Below are positions 34,031-42,807 of a stretch of 64,000 nt of DNA, one piece after another. The position numbers were made by a program, and so were the translations under genes. This DNA is from Cytobacillus firmus. Its GTDB lineage: Bacteria > Bacillota > Bacilli > Bacillales > Cytobacillaceae. The DNA lies in the NCBI RefSeq assembly GCF_023657595.1, contig NZ_CP098323.1:3310001-3374000 (forward strand), read 5' to 3'. Each line of letters starts with the position of its first letter. Positions within the stretch are counted from its first letter, which is position 1. The notes below the pieces were generated by a model that had not been told where the DNA came from, searched no databases, and worked only from the letters and a program-made list of their open reading frames with translations.

Positions 34031-35008
34031 TTAGGTTGGTTTCGTTTTATGGTTCGTCATAATCTCATAAAATGTTTTTATGAAGTTTGAATAATTAAAT
34101 TGCACAGCAATCTGATGTATCCGGTACTTCATCTTTTCTTCCGGAGGAACATTTCTAAAGTCTCCAATGCTCTGGCCAAATGCCTCCCCTTTGTCAGTAA
34201 TTATCTTTACCGGTACATCCTGATATTGAATTTCAGCCCCCGCAAGCATTGCCCACAATGTAAATAAATCATGCATGGGACTTCCGCTTATGTCTGGATA
34301 GGTTTCCTTATAAAAATTAAAATAATAATCAACCATAGGCTTAAGAAACAAGCCGACTTTATTTTGCACTTTTTGATAATAGGCATCAAGAGAATCGATA
34401 AGTGCCGGAGTAACGATTGCAGACATGGTTACATCCAGAGGAAAGACATGAATCTTCTTCGGTGCATTGGCAAACACAACATTAGCCGCATACGGGTCCC
34501 CATAAAAATTTGCTTCAGCCACTGGAGTCACATTGCCCGGAACATTGAATGCCCCTCCCATAATATAAAAGTCACTGACTTTACTCATAAGTCCCGGATA
34601 AAGGATAAAGGCCGTCGCCAATGAAGAAAGTCTTCCTACATTAACGATTGTTATATCATTTTCATAGTTCTCGATCAGTTCCTTAAAATCATCGAAGTTT
34701 TCAAACATGTTATTGGAATTCTCCAGGTTAGGAATAATCGGACCCAGCCCTTCTATGCCGTGAATATCCGGGAAAAACACCGGAACCTCGCCGGTTAAAG
34801 GCAATACGGCTCCGCTGAATACAGGAGTATTTTGTCCGGTCAATTCACGAAGGTAAGCTGCATTTCGGACGGCATCGTCCCTGGAAACATTTCCATAATC
34901 AGCAACAATCCCGACGATATTGATGTCCTCTGAGAAAAACGCAAATATAACTGCAACAAAATCGTCAATACCAAAGTCACTAAAAAATAATACATTTTTC
35001 CTCTTCAA
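34031..35008 (-). CDS. Inosine-uridine-preferring nucleoside hydrolase family
   Basis: A 325-residue hydrolase that splits N-glycosidic bonds of nucleosides. The calcium-binding aspartate cluster appears as FFSDFGIDDF near the N-terminus (the family form is usually DTDxGxDD, so the first Asp is replaced here by Ser, a deviation), with GPLTNLA-type segment replaced by VGRLSSLA, and PLDVTM near 195. Substrate preference is therefore uncertain. TTG 35008 with GGGGGTG seven bases upstream is preferred to the ATG at 35029, which would precede that ribosome site. Single-gene unit. Confidence 0.85.
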   Translation of the reverse strand: MKRKNVLFFSDFGIDDFVAVIFAFFSEDINIVGIVADYGNVSRDDAVRNAAYLRELTGQNTPVFSGAVLPLTGEVPVFFPDIHGIEGLGPIIPNLENSNNMFENFDDFKELIENYENDITIVNVGRLSSLATAFILYPGLMSKVSDFYIMGGAFNVPGNVTPVAEANFYGDPYAANVVFANAPKKIHVFPLDVTMSAIVTPALIDSLDAYYQKVQNKVGLFLKPMVDYYFNFYKETYPDISGSPMHDLFTLWAMLAGAEIQYQDVPVKIITDKGEAFGQSIGDFRNVPPEEKMKYRIHQIAVQFNYSNFIKTFYEIMTNHKTKPT

Positions 35009-35136
35009 CCCTACACCCCCATAATTCATTTTATTCCGGGGATAATCAAGAATGGCAAATATTTTAAAATAGGATAAAAGTCTATGATTTCACTATTCCT
35101 AACCATGATTAGAGAAAAAATTGATTTCGCAAAAAA

Positions 35137-35160
35137 ACGCATAGCCTGAGAGCTATGCGT
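35137..35160 (-). terminator. Terminator after first degV gene
   Basis: ACGCATAGC pairs perfectly with GCTATGCGT across CTGAGA, followed by minus-strand T7. Confidence 0.9.
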
Positions 35161-35165
35161 CCTTT

Positions 35166-36014
35166 TTATTTATCTTCCAGATGATACATAAACCCAATTG
35201 CACCTGGACCTGTATGTGTACTGATAATTGGAGTTGTTTCTTCGATTTCAACCTCTGCGCCAGCATCCAGCTCTTCTATCATTGTTTTCAGCTTAGAAGC
35301 TAACTCAATGCCCTCTGCATGAACAAGACCTACACCTCTAATTGTTTTCCCTTTAATATCTTCTGCAAATTGCTTGGCCAAATATTTTGCAACCTGGGTA
35401 TGGCTTCTTACTTTGGCGACAGGTGTATAAACACCGCCTTCAAGCGAGGCAATTGGTTTTATATTCAGCAGGGACCCGATCATGGCTTTGCCTTTGCCAA
35501 TTCTCCCGCCTTTCACAAGGTTTTCCAGTGTGTCCACTACTACAAACAACTTAGTATTGCTGCGAATGGTTTCCAGCCGGCTGACAATTTCCTGAATACT
35601 TTTACCTTCTCTGGCCATTTTCGCAGCCTCCAAGACTTGAAAAGCCAGTGCTTTGGAAATATATCTGGAATCTACCACGGTAACATTTGCATGTGACATA
35701 GCTGCTGCACTTTCTGCTGATTGAACAGTACCGCTCATTCCGCCAGTCATATGAATAGAGAGAATTTCATAGCCCTGGTCACCAAATCTGTCATACACCT
35801 CTGCGAACACTCCCGCGGGAGGCTGTGAGCTTTTAGGCAGCTCGTCCGCTTCTTTCATTTTCCTCATAAATTCAGATGGAGTAATATCAACCCGGTCCAA
35901 GTATGTATCACCATCGATGTGAATAGATAGCGGGACGACTTCAATATCGAATTTTTCAAGCAATTCGCTGGATAGGTCAGCTGTTGAATCAGTAACAATT
36001 TTAATTTTAGCCAT
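35166..36014 (-). CDS. DegV family fatty-acid-binding protein (FakB-like)
   Basis: DegV/FakB proteins hold a fatty acid for phosphorylation by the kinase FakA. The 282-residue protein has the N-terminal VTDSTADLS, SSQPPAGVF (lipid contact), the SGTVQSA motif and a final HTGPGAIGF. A second DegV gene of the same length lies at 62.3 kb. GGGGAAGTG precedes the ATG. No fakA gene is near. Confidence 0.92.
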   Translation of the reverse strand: MAKIKIVTDSTADLSSELLEKFDIEVVPLSIHIDGDTYLDRVDITPSEFMRKMKEADELPKSSQPPAGVFAEVYDRFGDQGYEILSIHMTGGMSGTVQSAESAAAMSHANVTVVDSRYISKALAFQVLEAAKMAREGKSIQEIVSRLETIRSNTKLFVVVDTLENLVKGGRIGKGKAMIGSLLNIKPIASLEGGVYTPVAKVRSHTQVAKYLAKQFAEDIKGKTIRGVGLVHAEGIELASKLKTMIEELDAGAEVEIEETTPIISTHTGPGAIGFMYHLEDK

Positions 36015-36126
36015 TATGCTTTCACTTCCCCTGCATTAACAATTAGTTCATATTATACATTCAAGCAAAATACAAATAAAGCAATAAATATATAGCTTGT
36101 TTTTCTCTTCCAAGCGGCCAAAAAAA

Positions 36127-36145
36127 TACCGGCTGGCTGCCGGCA
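36127..36145 (-). terminator. Terminator after ypmP
   Basis: CCGGC and GCCGG pair around a short loop with flanking pairs; the minus strand continues ATTTTTTTGG. Confidence 0.7.
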
Positions 36146-36154
36146 TCAATGTTG

Positions 36155-36400
36155 TTAAGCGTTATTTTTTAATTCTGGAGTCTTAAAAATCTCTGCATAG
36201 ACGGGCCACTTTAAAACTCGCTTTAGATATTCTCTAAAAGAATGGTTCTTAAGTGGATTGGCATTAGTGGCCGCAATAAAAGTTTTTAAACGGACTTGGA
36301 TCATAAAATAATAAGGGCTATCTTTTGCCAATACAGGAATTTCAGTAATTTTTACCTTCTGTCCAACAGCATTTTTGAACTCTAGGCTTTTAAATAGCAA
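36155..36400 (-). CDS. ypmP: YpmP family protein (DUF2535)
   Basis: An 81-residue protein matching YpmP: LFKSLEFKNAVGQKVKITEI and YLKRVLKWPVYAEIF. Function unknown; conserved beside ilvA in Bacillus. I start it at the TTG at 36400, which has AGAGG eight bases upstream and gives the family length; the ATG at 36445 has no ribosome site. Confidence 0.8.
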   Translation of the reverse strand: MLFKSLEFKNAVGQKVKITEIPVLAKDSPYYFMIQVRLKTFIAATNANPLKNHSFREYLKRVLKWPVYAEIFKTPELKNNA

Positions 36401-36541
36401 AATATCAATCCTCTTTTTCACCCGTTTGTTAATATTATACCCCAAATACGGCTCGAAATGTGTCTGATTATGCTATCACATTATTTTTTTTATGAAGCTC
36501 TTTTCCTATAAATTATTGTTTTTCGCCTCTCAATGTTGACC

Positions 36542-36736
36542 GTTGATTTCCGTTCCAGGCTGCTCGCTTTCCGCGGGCAGGCGGTGAGCCTCCTCGACGC
36601 TTCGCGTCTGCGGGGTCTCACCTGTCCCGCTACTCCCGCAGGACTTTGAATATGCTTCCTTGAGTAAACACCGCACGAAGAAAATGCGAATGCATTTTCG
36701 AGGATCTCGCACCTTCCGCTCCAATCAACTCGGCAA
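36542..36736. repeat. Dispersed intergenic repeat, copy B (related to 24475-24630)
   Basis: The 374-base gap between ypmP and tatC holds no gene. It carries a 195-base element with the same left end (GTTGATTTCCGTTCCAGGC), the same inner blocks (CCCGCAGGAC, CACCGCACGAAG, CATTTTCGAGGATC) and right end (CTCGGCAA) as the copy at 24.5 kb. The middle is longer and contains internal hairpins (CTCGACGCTTCGCGTCTGCG). A 64-codon open frame across it is a by-product of the repeat. Confidence 0.8.
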
Positions 36737-36774
36737 ATAATATATATATATCATCAAACCTTGCAAAAAAACTT

Positions 36775-37512
36775 TTATGAAGAAGATTCTCCTGTATTCT
36801 CTTGTTTTTTTAGCTTTTTTTTATAGACAATTTTTGATAAGTTGATGCTTATTTCGTAGAGCAGAAGCAATGGAATAGTGACAAGAATATCAGACATGAA
36901 ATCAGGAGGTGATATTACAACCGAAATCACGACAAGGACAAAGTAAGCATACTTCCTGATTTTAGTAAGCACATAAGGATTTATAATTCCCAGCGAAGTC
37001 AGGAACATGATGACTACCGGGAGTTCAAACAAAACTCCAAAAGGCAAAGTCATATTAAGGACAAAGCGGAAATATTTATCCACAGTGAAATTGGCCTCAA
37101 ACAATTCTCCACCCAAATCAACAAGAAAACTTAATACGGTGGGGAAAATGACAAAATAGCCAAAGCAAAGGCCAATAATGAACAAAATAAATAGCGCCGG
37201 CACATAAGAAAGAGAAATCTTCCGCTCAGCTGCTGTAAGGGCAGGCTTGACAAACAGCCAAATCTGCAAAGCCAGAACGGGAATTGTTCCTGCAACGGCA
37301 ATGACCGTAGCAAGCATAAAGTAAACCCAGATTATATCACTTGGGCCCAGGACAATCAATTTGACGTCCAGGTCTCTTACCAGCCATTTATAAATATCCT
37401 CCACAAACACAAAGCCTGCAATAAAGAACAGGATAAATGCTGATGCCGTTATAATGAGTCTTTTTCTTAATTCATCTAGATGTTCGACTAAATTTAACTC
37501 TTTTTCTTCCAT
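36775..37512 (-). CDS. tatC: Twin-arginine translocase subunit TatC
   Basis: Polytopic receptor for folded twin-arginine proteins. The 245-residue protein has six membrane helices and the family N-terminus NLVEHLDELRKRL. It lies 86 bases downstream of tatA, making a minimal TatA-TatC pair as in Bacillus. No twin-arginine signal peptide is seen among the exported proteins of this window, so the cargo is elsewhere. GCAGGAG precedes the ATG. Confidence 0.95.
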   Translation of the reverse strand: MEEKELNLVEHLDELRKRLIITASAFILFFIAGFVFVEDIYKWLVRDLDVKLIVLGPSDIIWVYFMLATVIAVAGTIPVLALQIWLFVKPALTAAERKISLSYVPALFILFIIGLCFGYFVIFPTVLSFLVDLGGELFEANFTVDKYFRFVLNMTLPFGVLFELPVVIMFLTSLGIINPYVLTKIRKYAYFVLVVISVVISPPDFMSDILVTIPLLLLYEISINLSKIVYKKKLKKQENTGESSS

Positions 37513-37571
37513 ACGATTCTCCTGCTAATTTTATATCTGGCCCAGCCTGTTGTATCTTAACCCAAAACAAA

Positions 37572-37600
37572 AAGGTGCAAGAAGTATATCCTTACACCTT
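37572..37600 (-). terminator. Hairpin after tatA
   Basis: AAGGTGCAAG pairs with CTTACACCTT with one mismatch, followed by minus-strand TTTTTGTTTT. It lies between tatA and tatC and would favour TatA synthesis over TatC. Confidence 0.65.
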
Positions 37601-37796
37601 ATTTAACCGTTTTTTTCTTAGTATCCTGTTCAAGCTCATCCATCACGTCACTGGTCAGGTCCCGGGTAGATTTTTTAAATTCTCTTAGTGTTTCACCAAA
37701 AGCACGGCCAATTTCCGGCAGCTTTTTTGGACCGAATATGATTAACGCCAAAACAAGGATTAAAATTAATCCTGGTACACCGATATTTGAAAGCAT
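37599..37796 (-). CDS. tatA: Twin-arginine translocase subunit TatA
   Basis: A 65-residue protein with one N-terminal membrane helix (about residues 8-22), the hinge [15 protein letters not shown] and an amphipathic helix, then a charged tail. It forms the export pore with TatC. ATG 37796 follows AAAGGAGATG; the frame upstream is not coding-like. Confidence 0.95.
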   Translation of the reverse strand: MLSNIGVPGLILILVLALIIFGPKKLPEIGRAFGETLREFKKSTRDLTSDVMDELEQDTKKKTVK

Positions 37797-37940
37797 ATTC
37801 ACATCTCCTTTAAAGTACTTCCCTTTTGAATCTAATACGATTATAGTACTTTTCAAAGGAAATGTCACAGATATCATAAAAATTCATATTTCAGTCACAT
37901 ATCTTATTAAATCATAGGGATCTGCAAGTCATCCGGATAC

Positions 37941-39209
37941 TTATACAAGAAGATGAAAAAGGTTGCTGTCTTTGTTTATCTCCTTGTAAGAGAATCCCTT
38001 TTTATTCATTCTCACTATGAGGTCGCTATAGTCTTCCCTATGCTTCAGTTCTATTCCTACAAGGGCCGGACCATTTTCTTTATTATTTTTTTTCGTATAT
38101 TCAAAACGTGTAATATCGTCCGTTGGGCCAAGCACTTCATCAAGGAATTCTCTTAATGCTCCTGCCCTTTGGGGGAAATTCACTATGAAGTGGTAAAGCA
38201 GGCCTTCATAAAGCAGGGAACGCTCTTTAATTTCCTGCATGCGGCCAATATCATTATTGCCCCCGCTGATCACACATACAACATTCTTTCCCTTAATTTG
38301 ATCTCTGCACATATCCAATGCAGCAATCGGCAAAGCACCTGCAGGCTCTGCCACAATCGCATGCTCGTTATATAATTCAAGGATTGTCGTGCACACTTTC
38401 CCTTCCGGAACCATGAAAATATCATCAACAAGCTCATTACAGATGTCATAAGTTTTTTCACCGACACACTTTACCGCAGCACCATCTACAAACTTATCAA
38501 TCTCCCCGAGGGGTGCTACTGTTTGAACCCTGATAGCTTCACTCATAGAGGGTGCTCCTTCAGGTTCAACCCCAATCATCTGCGTTTCCGGTGAGATGCT
38601 TTTTATGTATGTGCTGAGTCCTGCCATCAATCCGCCTCCGCCAATGCTGGCAATAACAAAATCGACTTGCTCTTCACAATCGTTAAGCATTTCGACCGCT
38701 ACTGTTCCCTGTCCCGCTATCACCATTTCATCATCAAACGGATGGATAAATGCCCTGTCTTCCTCCGTGGCACATTTAAGAGCTTCGTGATAGGAATCAT
38801 CAAAAGTGTCTCCAACAAGTATAATCTCCACTGTATCTCTCCCAAACAGCTCTACTTGGCTCACCTTCTGTCTCGGCGTGGTCGCTGGCATAAAGATCTT
38901 CCCCTGAACCCCAAGGTGTCTGCATGCATAGGCAACTCCCTGCGCATGATTCCCTGCACTTGCACAGACTACACCGTTTTCAAGCTCCTCTGCAGTTAAA
39001 GATTTAACTTTATAGTAGGCGCCTCTTAATTTAAATGAGCGGACATGCTGAAGATCTTCCCTTTTCAAATAGACATTGCACTCATACTTTTCTGATAGGC
39101 GTTCATTTTTCTGTAAAGGTGTATGGGCAACAATATCCTTTAGCTGCTGGTATGCAATCAAAATATCTTCCAACTGCACCCATTTTTTTGTCATTAGTTT
39201 CTGTTCCAT
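37941..39209 (-). CDS. ilvA: Threonine dehydratase (biosynthetic)
   Basis: PLP enzyme that deaminates threonine to 2-oxobutyrate, the first step of isoleucine synthesis. The PLP lysine is in RSFKLRGAY (about residue 58); SAGNHAQGVA and the glycine loop IGGGGLMAGL bind the cofactor phosphate. A C-terminal ACT-like regulatory domain covers about 335-420 (FVNFPQRAGALREFL-type start). ATG 39209 follows AGAGGGTGG. No T-box is seen in the 170-base gap upstream. Gene order with ypmP matches B. subtilis. Confidence 0.95.
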   Translation of the reverse strand: MEQKLMTKKWVQLEDILIAYQQLKDIVAHTPLQKNERLSEKYECNVYLKREDLQHVRSFKLRGAYYKVKSLTAEELENGVVCASAGNHAQGVAYACRHLGVQGKIFMPATTPRQKVSQVELFGRDTVEIILVGDTFDDSYHEALKCATEEDRAFIHPFDDEMVIAGQGTVAVEMLNDCEEQVDFVIASIGGGGLMAGLSTYIKSISPETQMIGVEPEGAPSMSEAIRVQTVAPLGEIDKFVDGAAVKCVGEKTYDICNELVDDIFMVPEGKVCTTILELYNEHAIVAEPAGALPIAALDMCRDQIKGKNVVCVISGGNNDIGRMQEIKERSLLYEGLLYHFIVNFPQRAGALREFLDEVLGPTDDITRFEYTKKNNKENGPALVGIELKHREDYSDLIVRMNKKGFSYKEINKDSNLFHLLV

Positions 39210-39381
39210 TTTGCCACCCTCTTCTTTACAAGTTATTAATTTGTACATTATACCATGACAAATCACGATTTCAATCCGGTATTTTAAAAATTTACATTTT
39301 TCGAATTATTTTATGGATAGAAACAGATAAAACTGACATATAATAAGCAAAAGTTAATTTATATCTCAAAGGGGTGCAGGA

Positions 39382-39618
39382 ATGGAGTTTTCTTTATGCA
39401 GTCTGGATAGCGCTTTGCCTGTGGAGGTAACAGTGGATGAAGATAACGGCAGGTATATGATTCGGAAAAGCGACACGAGTGGAGAGTACTTCAACAGTGC
39501 AGATGAATTAATAGAGTGGGTGAAAGAGAACTTTACCGCAGAAGAGTTTTGCGATCCCAGGGAATACCACGGAATGATTCAGAAGCTCACAGATTATTTA
39601 GTGAATCCGAATTTATAA
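39382..39618 (+). CDS. Uncharacterised 78-aa acidic protein divergent from ilvA
   Basis: A small acidic soluble protein with two cysteines and a helical C-terminal half; no family is recognised. AAAGGGGTGCAGG is its ribosome site and a strong terminator follows. It is transcribed away from ilvA and converges on plsC. Confidence 0.7.
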   Translation: MEFSLCSLDSALPVEVTVDEDNGRYMIRKSDTSGEYFNSADELIEWVKENFTAEEFCDPREYHGMIQKLTDYLVNPNL

Positions 39619-39629
39619 TTTACCGCTAA

Positions 39630-39654
39630 AAGGCCCCTGACTGACTGGGGCCTT
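39630..39654. terminator. Bidirectional terminator between 78-aa gene and plsC
   Basis: AAGGCCCC pairs with GGGGCCTT across TGACTGACT, followed by CTTTTT on the plus strand. Confidence 0.88.
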
Positions 39655-39658
39655 CTTT

Positions 39659-40390
39659 TTATGATGCGATTTTTCTGTTCGAGAGACTGCTGCAGATTAT
39701 CCCTCTTACTTCCTGCGCAAGAAACTTTGCATCCATATCTTTAACAATCCTGGCATTCACAGGCTTGCATACCCTGATTTCTATTTTAGCCGGCTTTATG
39801 AGTCTCCCATTCTTTTCAAAGGCATCTGCCGTCCCTTTAATAGATATTGGCACAATCGGAACACCTGCATCCTGTGCAAGCCTGAATCCGCCTACTTTAA
39901 AAGGCGCTACCTGCCCGCCCCTGCTTCTCGTCCCTTCCGGGAAAATCAGGAGAGAGTGTCCCTGTTTTAAAAGCTCTGCAGCATTCTTCAAAGAATTGAT
40001 AGCACTCCTGCGATTGCTGCGATCAATAAAGACACAGTTCATGACTTCCATCCATGATGAGATGATGGGTGCTTTCTTCACTTCAATTTTTGATATGAAG
40101 CCAAAAGGTTTATTAATAGATGATAGAAGGACTGGAATATCGAAATCCCCTTCATGGTTGCAGACAATGACAACAGGCCCCTCGGGGATCAATTCCTGCC
40201 CCGTAATTTTTACTTGAGAGCCTGATATTTTCATTATTGTCCTGGACCACTTTTGGGGCACTTTATGGATGATGCAGTCGCGCTCTTCAACGGGAAGTGC
40301 TGAATTCAGGTTTCTCATCCGGGATAGAGCAGGCAGGCTATAAATCAAATATCCGCCCATATAAAGAAAAAAGATTATTAATCGAAGCAT
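39659..40390 (-). CDS. plsC: 1-acyl-sn-glycerol-3-phosphate acyltransferase (PlsC-like, YpkP)
   Basis: Membrane-associated acyltransferase of phospholipid synthesis. The 243-residue protein has an N-terminal membrane helix, the HX4D catalytic motif as NHEGDFDIP and the substrate motif FPEGTRSRGG. ATG 40390 lies 5-6 bases after GGAGG; the earlier ATG would overlap that site. Its place just after dfrA matches ypkP of B. subtilis. Confidence 0.92.
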   Translation of the reverse strand: MLRLIIFFLYMGGYLIYSLPALSRMRNLNSALPVEERDCIIHKVPQKWSRTIMKISGSQVKITGQELIPEGPVVIVCNHEGDFDIPVLLSSINKPFGFISKIEVKKAPIISSWMEVMNCVFIDRSNRRSAINSLKNAAELLKQGHSLLIFPEGTRSRGGQVAPFKVGGFRLAQDAGVPIVPISIKGTADAFEKNGRLIKPAKIEIRVCKPVNARIVKDMDAKFLAQEVRGIICSSLSNRKIAS

Positions 40391-40471
40391 ACATACCTCC
40401 AAGGGTTGGGATGTTTTACATTATATATTAATCAGGATCCTTTCACTATATGTTTACAGTTTATAAATTTA

Positions 40472-40503
40472 AAAAAGCAGCCCGCCGGCGCGAGCTGCTT
40501 TTT
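40472..40503 (-). terminator. Terminator after thyA-dfrA
   Basis: AAAAAGCAGC pairs with GCTGCTTTTT across a GC-rich 12-base loop; T6 on the minus strand. Confidence 0.88.
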
Positions 40504-40505
40504 GT

Positions 40506-40991
40506 TTATTTTCTTTTATAAATGAGGAATTCAAAATCATACGGATTTTTTTCATCCCTTGTGCCCTTCTCCCTTGAAAGAAGGTCCCATTCTGACATGT
40601 CCAATTCCGGAAAATATGTGTTCCCTTCAAATTCGTCATAAATCATAGTCAGATATAGACGATCAGCTGCAGGAAGAATGGCTTTGAAAATCTCGGCACC
40701 GCCAATGACAAAAATTTCATCTTCCCTATCGCCGCTGTACTTCAGCAGCTCCTCAACTGTATGTACTACTGTACATCCATCACAGGAAAAGGAATTATTC
40801 CGGGTTATCACAATATTTTCTCTCCCCGGCAGAGGTCTCCCGATTGAATCCCAGGTTTTGCGTCCCATGGCAATGGGATGCCCCATCGTCGTTCTTTTAA
40901 AAAACTTTAAATCCTCAGGCAAATGCCAGGGAAGTTTATTATCCCTGCCGATCACACGGTTCTCATCCATTGCCCACATTAAAGAAATCAT
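40506..40991 (-). CDS. dfrA: Dihydrofolate reductase
   Basis: Reduces dihydrofolate, made by thymidylate synthase, to tetrahydrofolate. The 161-residue protein has the N-terminal [15 protein letters not shown], the [15 protein letters not shown] substrate site and IGGAEIF. It overlaps the end of thyA by 4 bases, so both enzymes of the thymidylate cycle are made together. Confidence 0.96.
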   Translation of the reverse strand: MISLMWAMDENRVIGRDNKLPWHLPEDLKFFKRTTMGHPIAMGRKTWDSIGRPLPGRENIVITRNNSFSCDGCTVVHTVEELLKYSGDREDEIFVIGGAEIFKAILPAADRLYLTMIYDEFEGNTYFPELDMSEWDLLSREKGTRDEKNPYDFEFLIYKRK

Positions 40992-41782
40992 ACACTGACA
41001 ACTCCTTTAATATGAGGATGCGGATTATAGTCTTCAAGCTGGAAATCCTCAAACTTAAAGCTGAAAATATCTTTCACCTCAGGATTAATCTTCATCTTTG
41101 GAAGCTTTCGGGGATCGCGGCTCAGCTGGAGGTTTACCTGTTCAAGATGATTCTGGTAGATATGCACATCACCGAAAGTATGAACAAATTCACCAGGCTC
41201 CAGATCGCAAACCTGCGCAACCATCATAGTCAGTAAAGCATAGGAAGCAATATTAAACGGCACGCCGAGAAAGACATCTGCAGATCTCTGATAAAGCTGG
41301 CAGGATAGCTTTCCATCTGCAGCGTAAAACTGGAACATGCAGTGGCAAGGCGGCAAAGCCATCTTTTCAATTTCTCCAACATTCCATGCATTTACAATCA
41401 GGCGGCGGGAATCAGGATTTGTTTTGATTTGCTCAATCAGGCTCGTGATCTGATCAACTGTATTTCCATCAGCACCTGTCCAGGATCTCCACTGATGTCC
41501 ATAAACGGGCCCTAGATTCCCTTCCTCGTCTGCCCACTCATTCCATATCCGCACACCATTATCCTGAAGGTATTTCACATTTGTATCTCCATTTAAAAAC
41601 CATAATAGCTCATGGATAATGGATTTCAGATGCAATTTCTTAGTCGTAACAAGCGGGAAGCCCTCCTGCAGGTCAAAGCGCATCTGATATCCAAACGTGC
41701 TTATTGTACCTGTGCCTGTACGGTCTTCTTTTTTAGTGCCATTTTCCAGGACATGCCTGCAAAGATCCAAATATTGTTTCAT
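40988..41782 (-). CDS. thyA: Thymidylate synthase ThyA type
   Basis: Methylates dUMP to dTMP. The 264-residue length is that of the ThyA (B. subtilis ThyB) form. The catalytic cysteine is in [12 protein letters not shown] and the dUMP site in RRLIVNAWN and [28 protein letters not shown] precedes the ATG. It is the first gene of thyA-dfrA. Confidence 0.97.
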   Translation of the reverse strand: MKQYLDLCRHVLENGTKKEDRTGTGTISTFGYQMRFDLQEGFPLVTTKKLHLKSIIHELLWFLNGDTNVKYLQDNGVRIWNEWADEEGNLGPVYGHQWRSWTGADGNTVDQITSLIEQIKTNPDSRRLIVNAWNVGEIEKMALPPCHCMFQFYAADGKLSCQLYQRSADVFLGVPFNIASYALLTMMVAQVCDLEPGEFVHTFGDVHIYQNHLEQVNLQLSRDPRKLPKMKINPEVKDIFSFKFEDFQLEDYNPHPHIKGVVSV

Positions 41783-41873
41783 ATCAACCCAACCTTTTTA
41801 AAATACTCATTGCTATTGTACACAATTTCCGATTGTTTAACATTAGTTAAAAATTATAAAAAAACAGGTAAAA

Positions 41874-42575
41874 TCAGTTTAATTTTTTTATAAAATCATA
41901 GGTTTTCGGAGCATTCTCTCTTAATAATTCCCTCGATTCCCCTTCTGCAAAATACATCGCAAATGCCTCAGCGAAATATTCTTCCGGGAAGGAAAGAAGA
42001 TAATTTTGGCCCGGGAACAATTTAGCTTTTTCCGCTTTCCACACAGAGAGAAACTTCTGATTAAATCGAATGCCATTATAAACATGACGATCAACAGAAT
42101 GGGCAAGTTCATGAAGTTCCAGATTAACGGATCCATGACCTTTCCCCTTATCACTGAAGCCTATTTTTACAAGGACTGTTTTTGCGCCGCCAATCCCCGG
42201 GACATCATCCCAAGTGGTATCCCCTGTATAGCCGCGGGGAATTACCCCTGCAAGATGCTGCGCTGTAGGATTATCAGTAAGTTTCCCCGTGAATAATTTC
42301 ACCCTAATATCTTCACCCTCTATTTTGGAGAGCAGGGAAGCGGGCAGATGATCCACTCGGGAAATCATCTCTGCAGCCTCTCTCTCATCAAAAGGTTCGA
42401 GAGGCACAATAAAGATTTCACCAAGCTGGCGTGGAGATTTCAGACTAAGAAACTCTTTAAGCTGGGAAGAATGCGGGTAATCCTTTAGTTTGATGCCGCC
42501 CATGGCAGCCTGAGAATTCCCAAGCAGTGCAAGGGAGACGATTATAATTGTAAATGTAAGTACCATTTTGCGCAT
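41874..42575 (-). CDS. Secreted anthrax-lethal-factor-like metalloprotease (PPEP / M34-type)
   Basis: A 233-residue protein with a signal peptide (about 1-23, ending in SQAAMG) and one catalytic domain like the lethal-factor C-terminal fold and the pro-pro endopeptidases. The zinc motif is ELHELAHSVD (HExxH, about residues 155-159), with the third ligand expected in FPEEYFAEAFAMYFAEG. Length and the HELxHxxD form fit PPEP-1 of Clostridioides difficile, which cleaves Pro-Pro bonds in cell-surface proteins. AGAAGGGGC precedes the ATG. It stands alone between thyA and the Ter genes. No clear partner surface protein is adjacent. Confidence 0.82.
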   Translation of the reverse strand: MRKMVLTFTIIIVSLALLGNSQAAMGGIKLKDYPHSSQLKEFLSLKSPRQLGEIFIVPLEPFDEREAAEMISRVDHLPASLLSKIEGEDIRVKLFTGKLTDNPTAQHLAGVIPRGYTGDTTWDDVPGIGGAKTVLVKIGFSDKGKGHGSVNLELHELAHSVDRHVYNGIRFNQKFLSVWKAEKAKLFPGQNYLLSFPEEYFAEAFAMYFAEGESRELLRENAPKTYDFIKKLN

Positions 42576-42767
42576 GTTAAAAGCCCCTTCTGCTAATCTA
42601 AGATGTATAATTTGCGGGCAACAGAGCTCTTTGAAGTGTATAAGCTGCGGAACTGCCTGAATGGAGAAAAAATCTTTTACCGATCTGATAATCTATTAAA
42701 ATTATAACATATGAAAGGAGGATTAAAAGGAAACAAATGATGGGAAACTTTTATGAAAATTCAAAAA

Positions 42768-42789
42768 GGGCCCGAGTAATTTCGGGCCC
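42768..42789 (-). terminator. Terminator after telA-terD message
   Basis: GGGCCCGA pairs with TCGGGCCC, flanked by AAAAA and CTTT; the minus strand runs into TTTTT. Confidence 0.88.
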
Positions 42790-42807
42790 CTTTGAAGTTT
42801 ATTTTTA

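Noticed and set aside
36530..36724. 64-codon minus-strand frame
   Set aside because: It lies wholly in the dispersed repeat and has no ribosome site; its codons reflect the repeat.
39210..39381. T-box or CodY site before ilvA
   Set aside because: No GGTGG-type T-box antiterminator is present, and AT-rich stretches fit the CodY motif poorly.
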